Shown: in pieces, positions 52,196 to 58,843 of the stretch
Layout: each line of letters begins with the position of its first letter
Position numbering within the stretch: the first letter of the stretch is position 1
Origin: Streptomyces lomondensis
Lineage (GTDB): Bacteria; Actinomycetota; Actinomycetes; Streptomycetales; Streptomycetaceae
Direction of reading: 5' to 3'
Length of the DNA: 64,000 bases
NCBI RefSeq assembly: GCF_014651035.1
Contig: NZ_BMWC01000007.1
Location: forward strand, 186,001 to 250,000
Made by a program: the position numbers and the translations under genes
The notes under the pieces: generated by a model
The model's database searches: none
Told to the model about the DNA's origin: nothing
What the model saw: the letters and a program-made list of their open reading frames with translations, nothing else

Positions 52196-52510
52196 CTACG
52201 GCGGCGGAAGCCGCGGGAAGGACAGCCCCGGGCCGGCCCTCCGCCCCCGGCTCTCCGCGACGCGCAGGATGTCCCGCAGGACCTCGGTGAGACGCTCGGC
52301 AAGGAAGCGGAGTTGCGCCTCGGTGGCGTCGGGGAGCAGGTCGTCGGCGTGGGCGAGGAGTTGAGCGCCCATGTCGAGCTGGGTGGCTTCGGTGATGTCG
52401 GCGAGACGGGATACGCCTCCGCCGCCGTCGTCAGTGATCAGAAAGCACGGCTTGGCTTCTGGGCTGGCCCAGGGGAGGAGGCGGAGTGTGCGGCGTGGGG
52501 TGGTGTCCAT
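52196..52510 (-). CDS. Hypothetical helical protein (104 aa), regulator-cassette type
   Basis: Starts at ATG 52510 in a TGATG junction with the preceding gene. MDTTPRRTLRLLPWASPEAK, CFLITDDGGGGVSRLADITE and QLDMGAQLLAHADDLLPDAT followed by a long helix (LRFLAERLTEVLRDILRVAE) resemble small Streptomyces proteins found beside XRE/GntR regulators. Role unknown. Second gene of a leftward pair divergent from the broken regulator gene. Confidence 0.65.
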   Translation of the reverse strand: MDTTPRRTLRLLPWASPEAKPCFLITDDGGGGVSRLADITEATQLDMGAQLLAHADDLLPDATEAQLRFLAERLTEVLRDILRVAESRGRRAGPGLSFPRLPPP

Positions 52511-52734
52511 CAGGCGGTCTCCACGCTGGCGGGCAGGTGTGGGTCTGTGGTGACGACGTACGGGCGAACAGCGACGGGTGAGGCGCCGTCGATGAGGGAT
52601 TCCGAGCGGTAGGGGCTGGGGAGGGCCGGGTTCCACCGACGGAGCAGACGGCGAAGCAAGTCCGGCGCGTCTTCGCAGTCAGGCGGATGGCGACGGGGCC
52701 GGGGCCGGGCTCGCTGACGAGTTCGTCGTTCCAT
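52510..52734 (-). CDS. Hypothetical basic protein with VRPYV motif (74 aa)
   Basis: From ATG 52734. Arg/Pro-rich N-terminus, then SLIDGASPVAVRPYVVTTDP. The VRPYV segment and the TGATG coupling to the next gene mirror the protein at 2052-2357. Probably co-evolving with the 104-residue partner. No known function. Confidence 0.55.
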   Translation of the reverse strand: MERRTRQRARPRPRRHPPDCEDAPDLLRRLLRRWNPALPSPYRSESLIDGASPVAVRPYVVTTDPHLPASVETA

Positions 52735-52799
52735 GGCCCCAGCGTCTGCCGACGCGATCGGCCTCGAAATGACCTGCTGTTGTACTTCCGTTGCGCTTC

Positions 52800-53545
52800 T
52801 CGCCCCCGGTCGTCACGGAGAATCGCCAAGTGGGAAAGCCTGGGTGTCAGGACGCGGCCACGCCCGGATACGCAGGCCATCCTCGACACCGCGCTTGCCC
52901 GAGCCGACGCCGCTGCTCAGAACCGCTTCGAGGTAATGCTTCCTCCTGAGCGTCAGACCGTCGCACGGCCCGCTGACCACGAGACCTGGACCGAGGACGT
53001 CGAGCGCGCCGTGGTCTGCATCAGTCGGCAGGACTTCCCGTTCGCGTCGACCCTGCTCAATCGCTGGCTGGGGCGCCACGATCCCCATCGACTCGACGAC
53101 AAGGGACGCCATCTCTACGGCCGTTCCCTCACGCTCCTCGGGGATGTGCACCGTGACCAGGGTTCGATCCTCGGCCCGCTGTCCGCCCGCTGCTCCTACG
53201 TGACCGCGCGCGACCTGTTCCGCGAACTCGACGTCCCCCGCCGTGTCGCACAGATCGACCTGTCCCTCGCGGTCGTGCAGGAGATGTCCGGTCGACTCGA
53301 AGCCTCGGCCCGATGCTACGAGCAACTCGCGAACGACGAACGCCTCGGACCGCGCGACCGGGCACGGGCCCGTCTGTGGGTGGGCACGGCGCTGAGCAAG
53401 GAAGGGAACCATGTGTACGCCGCGGAGATCATGACGGCTGCCACGCACGAGTTCGAGAAGCTCGGCGAACCGGAGGACTGGTCCGTGGCTCATCAGAAGC
53501 TGGCGCTGGCGCACAGAGGCGCAGGCGAACTGGACCTTCTCTGCA
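52800..53545 (+). pseudogene. 5' part of an interrupted regulator gene (TPR-like helical domain)
   Basis: The frame shows helical repeat sequence typical of the C-terminal domain of Streptomyces XRE-type regulators: TWTEDVERAVVCISRQDFPF, LDDKGRHLYGRSLTLLGDVH, VPRRVAQIDLSLAVVQEMSG, LGPRDRARARLWVGTALSKE, SVAHQKLALAHRGAGELD. It then breaks off and reads into foreign sequence, stopping at 53565. The missing C-terminal part lies at 62454-62662. The N-terminal HTH is also not recognisable (only IAKWESLGVRTRPRPDTQAI remains), so the start is undefined and the gene may already have been damaged. Confidence 0.8.
53536..53545. repeat. Left junction core CTTCTCTGCA of the inserted element
   Basis: Differs at one position from the right-hand copy at 62444-62453. 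It marks the point where the host regulator frame is lost. Confidence 0.65.
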
Positions 53546-53565
53546 CCAAGTCGATGAGCCGATAG

Positions 53566-54010
53566 GGGGCCCGGGGCACCGTCCACCGGTGCACCTCGCG
53601 ATGTTCTGTACCGCGTGCGATGCATGACATCGTGATCTCGACGCTCTCGTGGCCGCAGGCGGAGAGCTGGTGCATCGGGCGGCTTTGTCCCACTGTCGGG
53701 GGAAATCGTCGTCTTTGCCGGATTGCTGGGCGGCCTTCTCGCTGGCGCGCAGGACCGCCCAGAGTGGGATGGACAGGCCGGTGAGGTACCAGGGGATGGG
53801 CCACAGCGCGGTCCACCAGGCGGCCTGTGGTTCGAGGACCAGGTCCGCGGCGGCTGTGGCCATACCGGCTGCCAGGCTCCAGGACGTGAGGCGTCCAGCG
53901 GTCTGGACTTTTCGGGCGAGCCGGTTGGAGGCGGGGTTGGTGCGGCAAGAGGGTGGCTGGTAAGCGCTCTCTGTGCATATCCCGGCTAGGTCTGAACTTG
54001 ACCGAAAAAT
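53566..54010 (-). other. Possible remnant of a small two-helix membrane protein
   Basis: Leftward frame with two hydrophobic segments (LTSWSLAAGMATAAADLVLE, then TALWPIPWYLTGLSIPLWAV) between basic and acidic stretches (NRLARKVQTAGR; SEKAAQQSGKDDDFPRQWD). No in-frame ATG, GTG or TTG with a ribosome site was found at its beginning, and its end runs through the element border without a stop, so it is probably a gene truncated by the insertion event. The 300 bp to its right (54011-54305) hold only the RHS upstream region, including the inverted pair GTGACC...GGTCAC near 54250. Confidence 0.3.
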
Positions 54011-54305
54011 AGTCAGTTGTGGCATGAGATGTGCTGATTGAGATGCAGTCGAAGGATTTCGGTCAGTGTGCCCGCTCGGATCGGTAATGGAATGGACAAT
54101 TCCTCCTTTGAGTAGTGACGGGTTACTCCACAGTGTCCGCATTCGCCCAGTCGAAGTGGTGGGTCTGATTCCGGCCCGCATGAGACGGATGTTGCGGGGT
54201 ACGGCTCGTCGGTTTGTGTGCGTCTCGTGACAGCTTGTGTGGCCGAGGTGACCGAGTGGGTCACCGGTTCTGACTGTCTGTCTGACTTCCTGTGGGGGGA
54301 AGCTG

Positions 54306-57300
54306 ATGCATTTACGTGCTGGAAGCACGTCGCTGCGGCGTGCCCGAGGAACACACAGAACCGCTCTTGTCGCGGCGATCACTACGGCTGCCGTAGTGAT
54401 CGCCGCAGCGCCTGGTCTGGCGGCGGCTCCGAAGCCGGAGCTGCCGGAGCCGGAGAGTCCGTGGACGAAGCCGACCAAGGTCGAGGCTCCTGCCACGCCG
54501 GCCGGGTCGGTCAAAGCGCCGGACTCGGAGGCTGAGGCCAAGCCGTCCGCCGAAGTCGCAGCTTGGCGGGCGGCGCAGAAGGCTCGGGCCGCCGGCGGGA
54601 AAGCCATGGGGGCCGCGTCCCGCGCGGCGGCCGCTGCCGAGGCCACGCCCTACACCCCGGAGGGGCAGGGCGAGGTGCCCTGGCACCGGATCATCGACAC
54701 GCGCCTGAATGACGCGCTGGTGGCGCGGGTGAACGTCTCCAACGGCAACCTGATGCTCGCCGCCACTGACTTCGACATCGCCGGTGTCGGCCAAAAGCTC
54801 CAGCTCACCCGGACGTACAACTCCCTCGAAGCGCCGTGGGGGAAGGTGTCGCAACGCTGGTGGCAGGCCTACGAGCGCTACCTCCAGGTCGGTGACGGGG
54901 AGGTGGTCGTCTTTGACGCCACCGGCAACACGCTGCGGTTCAAGGAGAATTCCACCGGCGGTTACACCACGCCGACGGGCTACTCCAAGGACCTGAAGAA
55001 GAACGCGGACGGCACGTACACCCTCACCGACCGCAAGTCCGGCACCCGTGACACCTTCAACGAGCACGGCACGCTGACGAAGGTCACCGACAAGAACGAC
55101 GGCCTGATCACCGTCGACCAGCACGACGAGGGCAGCGAGCACAACGGCTTCAAGCTCACCGAGACCCGCTCGGGCCGTTGGATCGACCTGGTCAAGACGG
55201 ACGCCAGCCAGTGGCAGGCCAAGGACCACACCGGTCGCACGGCCGTGTTCGACCTGGACGCGGCCGGCAACCTGGCGAAGGTCACCGACACCGACGGCAA
55301 GGCCACCGCCTACGAGTACGACTCCTCACGCCGCCTGACCAAGGTGACCACCCCTGAGGGCACCGTCACGCTGTTCACCTACGACGCCCACAACCGCGTC
55401 TCCTCCATGCAGCGCGCCACCGAGTCCTCGAGCGACGGTCACAAGGGCCCGACCTGGCGCTACGACTACACGGCCGCCACCCCGTCCGACGCGGGCACCA
55501 CCACGGTGACCGACCCCGACGGGGATGCCACCAAGTACCTGCACAATGCGGACGGCGAGGTCAGCAAGGTCACCGACCCCCTGGGCCACTCCCGCCACTC
55601 GAAGTACACCAACCATCTGCTGCAGACCGCGATCGACGCGATGGGCTCGGGTACGGACGGCACGGGCGGGAACACCACCACCTACGGCTGGGACGACCGC
55701 AACAACGCCATCTCCCAGCGGCTCCCGCTCGGGGCGACGGCTTCCGTGACGGAATACCAGACGATCGCCGGCACCGACCTGCCGAACGACTTCACCACTG
55801 CGGACGGCCGCAAGGACACCTTCAAGTACGACACCAACGGCAACACCATGTCGGTGACCACCTCGGGCACGGCCGGCGGGACACGCGAGTACACCTACAA
55901 CGAAGCCACCCCCAAGTGCGGCGGCTTTGAAGGCCAGCGCTGCACCGCGAAAGACGGCAACAGCAAGGTCACCTCCTTCGTGTACGACGCCAAGGGCAAC
56001 CTCAAGACGGTCACCCCGCCGGCGCCGCTGGGCAAAACGGAGTACACCTACGACGCACTCGGCCGGGTGGAGACCGTCACCGATGGACGCGGCGTCAAGA
56101 CCCTCTACACATACGACAACCGCGACCGCGTGACGAAGGTGTCCTCCACCAACGCCACGGTCACCTACTCCTACGACGGCGACGGCAACGTCAAATCCCG
56201 TACCGACGCTTCCGGCACCACGGGCTGGGACTACGACAAGCTCAACCGCGAAAGCATCCGCACCCTGCAGAACGGCGCCCAGACCGCCCTCGCCTACACC
56301 CCGGCCGGCGACGTCGACTACTACACCGACCCGACCGGCAAGACCGACTACACCTGGGACAAAGCCGGCCGCCTCGACTACCTGACCGCCCCGGACGGCA
56401 AGAAGACCGACTTCGACTACAACAACAACGACAAGCGCACCAAGACCGTCTACCCCGGCGGCACCACCCAAGCCGTCGACATCGACGACAACGGCCGCCC
56501 CGAAGCCGTTAAAACCACCTCCGGGACGACGACGCTGATCGACCTGGCCTACAGCTACAAGAACACCGCGGGCAAGGACACCACCAAGATTCGCACCCGC
56601 ACCGACAACCTCACCAAGAACAAAACCACCTACGACTACGACTCCCAGGACCGCCTGCGCTACGCCCTGGAAGCCGACTCCGCGGGCGCGCGCAAGGCGT
56701 CGTGGCTGTACTGCTGGGACAAGGCCGGCAACCTCACCTCCCAGGACGGCACCAAAAACGCCTGCCCCGGCGGCACCACCTACTCCTACGACGACGCCTC
56801 CGAGCTGACCGCGAAGAACGGCTCCACCACGGGCTGGTCCTACGACAAGCTCGGCAACGAAACCGCCGGCGCCAGCGCCACCGCCCGGACCAACGAGAGC
56901 TGGACGGACTACAGCCAGCTCTCCGGCATCACCGCCGCCGGCAAGAGCTACGACCTGGTCCACGCGGGCACGACCAACTCCGAGCGCACCAAGCTGGGTT
57001 CGACGTGGTTCCACCACACCGCACTCGGTCTGGCGTCCACGACGACCAACGGCGTCGACACCGGATTCATCCGCGAACCGGCGGGCACCTTGAACTCTAT
57101 GACGACTGGGGGGAAGTCCTACTACTACCTCACCGACGCCACGGGCAACGTCCTCGGCCTCGTCGACGACACGGGCAAGCGCACCCACACCTACGCCTAC
57201 GGCCCCACCGGCCTGCCGCGCGGCACCACCACCGAGGCCGTCCCCCAGCCGCACCGCTACACCGGCGCCTACCTGGACCCGACGGGCCTGTACAAGCTGG

Positions 57301-57677
57301 GGCACCGCTACTACGACCCCACCCTCGGCCGCTTCACCCAGCCCGACCCCTCCGGCCAGGAGAAGAACCCGTACCTTTATGCGGGCGGCGATCCCATCAA
57401 CAATATCGATCCGTCCGGACTCGGACTCATAGACGCTCTGGGTCTGGTCGGAGATGGCATTACAGGTATCGCTCACCTGGTACAAGGAGATACTCAAGCG
57501 CTGTGGGGCGACGTTGCTGGAGTAGTAGTGGGTGGACTTGCTGGGGCTGCGTGCGGAACGGCAGTCGCTGCGTCAGCCCCAGCGACGGTGGGAGGCTCGT
57601 TGGGAGCCACCGCTGGATGCTACGCGATTTCATGGAGTGCCGGACAGATTGCCTCCAACGCTGTTAGCGGAGGCTAG
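54306..57677 (+). CDS. Secreted RHS/YD-repeat protein with hydrophobic C-terminal tip (candidate polymorphic toxin)
   Basis: 1123 residues from ATG 54306, after GGGGGGAAGCTG. Twin basic clusters and a hydrophobic core (TALVAAITTAAVVIAAAPGL) form a signal peptide of about 42 residues. Residues 115-1030 are YD repeats (for example TYEYDSSRRLTKVTTPEGTV-like units, with GRVETVTDGRGVKTLYTYDN), closing with the RHS core end RYTGAYLDPTGLYKLGHRYY and DPTLGRFTQPDPSGQEKNPY, LYAGGDPINNIDPSGL (to about 1038). The last 85 residues are a distinct Gly/Ala-rich hydrophobic tip (VVVGGLAGAACGTAVAASAP, VGGSLGATAGCYAISWSAG). DNA coding for the tip is visibly AT-richer. The shell normally encapsulates and delivers such tips; a membrane-acting toxin is my inference. 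Confidence 0.88.
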   Translation: MHLRAGSTSLRRARGTHRTALVAAITTAAVVIAAAPGLAAAPKPELPEPESPWTKPTKVEAPATPAGSVKAPDSEAEAKPSAEVAAWRAAQKARAAGGKAMGAASRAAAAAEATPYTPEGQGEVPWHRIIDTRLNDALVARVNVSNGNLMLAATDFDIAGVGQKLQLTRTYNSLEAPWGKVSQRWWQAYERYLQVGDGEVVVFDATGNTLRFKENSTGGYTTPTGYSKDLKKNADGTYTLTDRKSGTRDTFNEHGTLTKVTDKNDGLITVDQHDEGSEHNGFKLTETRSGRWIDLVKTDASQWQAKDHTGRTAVFDLDAAGNLAKVTDTDGKATAYEYDSSRRLTKVTTPEGTVTLFTYDAHNRVSSMQRATESSSDGHKGPTWRYDYTAATPSDAGTTTVTDPDGDATKYLHNADGEVSKVTDPLGHSRHSKYTNHLLQTAIDAMGSGTDGTGGNTTTYGWDDRNNAISQRLPLGATASVTEYQTIAGTDLPNDFTTADGRKDTFKYDTNGNTMSVTTSGTAGGTREYTYNEATPKCGGFEGQRCTAKDGNSKVTSFVYDAKGNLKTVTPPAPLGKTEYTYDALGRVETVTDGRGVKTLYTYDNRDRVTKVSSTNATVTYSYDGDGNVKSRTDASGTTGWDYDKLNRESIRTLQNGAQTALAYTPAGDVDYYTDPTGKTDYTWDKAGRLDYLTAPDGKKTDFDYNNNDKRTKTVYPGGTTQAVDIDDNGRPEAVKTTSGTTTLIDLAYSYKNTAGKDTTKIRTRTDNLTKNKTTYDYDSQDRLRYALEADSAGARKASWLYCWDKAGNLTSQDGTKNACPGGTTYSYDDASELTAKNGSTTGWSYDKLGNETAGASATARTNESWTDYSQLSGITAAGKSYDLVHAGTTNSERTKLGSTWFHHTALGLASTTTNGVDTGFIREPAGTLNSMTTGGKSYYYLTDATGNVLGLVDDTGKRTHTYAYGPTGLPRGTTTEAVPQPHRYTGAYLDPTGLYKLGHRYYDPTLGRFTQPDPSGQEKNPYLYAGGDPINNIDPSGLGLIDALGLVGDGITGIAHLVQGDTQALWGDVAGVVVGGLAGAACGTAVAASAPATVGGSLGATAGCYAISWSAGQIASNAVSGG
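54372..54406. repeat. Perfect 17-bp inverted repeat within the RHS signal-peptide codons
   Basis: GCGGCGATCACTACGGC (54372-54388), one base, then its exact complement GCCGTAGTGATCGCCGC (54390-54406). In the mRNA it would make a 17-bp hairpin starting about 66 nt after the start codon; as DNA it is a near-perfect palindrome. It codes for the signal peptide core (AAITTAAVVIAA). Confidence 0.85.
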
Positions 57678-57689
57678 AGAGATCGGGAT

Positions 57690-57723
57690 CCTGCGGCGGG
57701 GCATGCCAGCGCCCCGCCGCAGG
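57690..57723 (+). terminator. Hairpin between the RHS gene and the small membrane protein gene
   Basis: CCTGCGGCGGGGC (57690-57702) pairs perfectly with GCCCCGCCGCAGG (57711-57723) around an 8-nt loop, 12 bp after the RHS stop. It is followed by GAGGAAAAAGGGG, which then serves as the ribosome site for the gene at 57747. It may terminate part of the transcripts or stabilise the RHS mRNA end. Confidence 0.7.
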
Positions 57724-57746
57724 GCCGAGGAAAAAGGGGATCGTAA

Positions 57747-57959
57747 ATGCCAAAGGTTGGATGGTCGCTGGAACAGCGCGCAGCAGTGAAGAGGTGGATG
57801 CTATTTACCGCCCTTTTCGCGGTAGCTGGAGTAGTCCTGTCAGTATTCCTTATCGTGGCAGGAAATTCCGGCGGCTGGGTCGTTCTCGTTATGACGCTAT
57901 GCATATTCGGGGCCGTCTACTTGTTCGTCGGAAATGCCAAAAATAGGCAGCCCCGGTGA
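57747..57959 (+). CDS. Two-helix membrane protein, candidate immunity protein to the RHS tip
   Basis: 70 residues from ATG 57747 with AAGGGGAT ahead. Short charged N-terminus (SLEQRAAVKRW), two hydrophobic helices (LFTALFAVAGVVLSVFLIVA and WVVLVMTLCIFGAVYLFVG) joined by NSGG, and a basic end NAKNRQPR. Codons are markedly less GC-biased than elsewhere (CTA, TTT, ATA and AAA-type codons), like the RHS tip just upstream. Position right after a polymorphic-toxin-like gene and small size fit an immunity protein protecting the producer's own membrane; this is inference. Confidence 0.7.
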   Translation: MPKVGWSLEQRAAVKRWMLFTALFAVAGVVLSVFLIVAGNSGGWVVLVMTLCIFGAVYLFVGNAKNRQPR

Positions 57960-58052
57960 CCGCTCGTTCTGGTTGGACGTCGGTTGCAGCCGTTGGCGCC
58001 TACCGCACCTGGAGGCCGTGCTTGGTTCGCCGACGGTGCGCTGGCCGGGGGT

Positions 58053-58325
58053 CTAGGAGTGGCCGGGGGCGGAGTTGGTGATGTGTTCAAAGCCGCTCAG
58101 GAGAGGCGTCAGCTCCTGCCCGGCTCCGCACAGGGTGCACAGCTGGGTCCCCGGGTTCTCCGCGACGTTCAACGCGTGCTCCACATCGAGCAGCGGCGCC
58201 CCCTGCGGCGCCTCCTCGCAGTCCGGGGCGTGCAGCACACCCCGAGCCTGGCCCCGGCCCTCGCGCACCTTCGCCAGCACCCAGCCCGAAGGCCAGCGCT
58301 CCCCGAGCACTCGACACCCACTCAT
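58053..58325 (-). CDS. DUF6233 family protein
   Basis: 90 residues from ATG 58325. WVLAKVREGRGQARGVLHAP, DCEEAPQGAPLLDVEHALNV and PGTQLCTLCGAGQELTPLL match the Streptomyces DUF6233 pattern as I remember it, including the VHA-x-DC and C-x2-C elements. Family members are small, possibly metal-binding and of unknown role, often in accessory regions. It may lack the usual N-terminal helix, so it could be a truncated copy. Confidence 0.6.
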   Translation of the reverse strand: MSGCRVLGERWPSGWVLAKVREGRGQARGVLHAPDCEEAPQGAPLLDVEHALNVAENPGTQLCTLCGAGQELTPLLSGFEHITNSAPGHS

Positions 58326-58413
58326 TGAGATCGTTTCATCTTGAACTCGCAGGTCGGGCCGCTGGTGTGGGTGGAGATTGACACGCTCGTGCTGGTCTCG
58401 GAGGTGATCATTA

Positions 58414-58584
58414 GAGGGTCTCGCCTTCGGTTCTCATGCGCTGCTGGCGGTCGGCGGTGTGTATCTGCTCGTCACGCTGTGCCCGGTGATCTTCAAGACC
58501 TGGAGGCAGATGGACCGTATCGGCTCTCCCCACGCCAGGGCGGAGGGCTCGCTGCCGCAAGGTTCGGGGACGAAACGGGTGTAG
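58414..58584 (+). pseudogene. C-terminal fragment of an MFS transporter
   Basis: 57 codons up to TAG 58584 reading a last membrane helix (GSHALLAVGGVYLLVTLCPV) and a charged tail (FKTWRQMDRIGSPHARAEGS, then LPQGSGTKRV). This is how some 12- or 14-helix MFS exporters end. Nothing of the other helices is present. An extra piece of the mosaic in the element. Confidence 0.55.
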
Positions 58585-58671
58585 TCACGGAGACAGCCGT
58601 TTCGGCGCAGCTCACCAACACCTGACGTCGGTGCTCCCCGTCGCGCTTGAGCGGGGGGCCCGGCCTTCTTT

Positions 58672-58805
58672 GTCCAACTGTCGGGGCGGAGGCCGGTGCG
58701 GGTCAGACGCCGGGTCATGAGAGTGATGAACGCCCAGTTCAGGTGTGCCTCGGCGTGTTGGGGAAGCCGCCCGAGCCGCACCACCAGCACCCACACACCA
58801 GATCC
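58672..58805 (-). pseudogene. C-terminal fragment of an IS5-type transposase
   Basis: Leftward frame VVRLGRLPQHAEAHLNWAFI followed by TLMTRRLTRTGLRPDSW resembles the final helix of IS5-family DDE transposases, which typically end in a similar W-V-x-R...H-x-x-A-x-I-x-L-x-x-RRL pattern. The catalytic core is absent and no inverted repeat pair was found, so this is an old remnant. Confidence 0.4.
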
Positions 58806-58843
58806 TCCGGTCGTAGGCACGTCACGGCCAGAGTTCAAAGACA

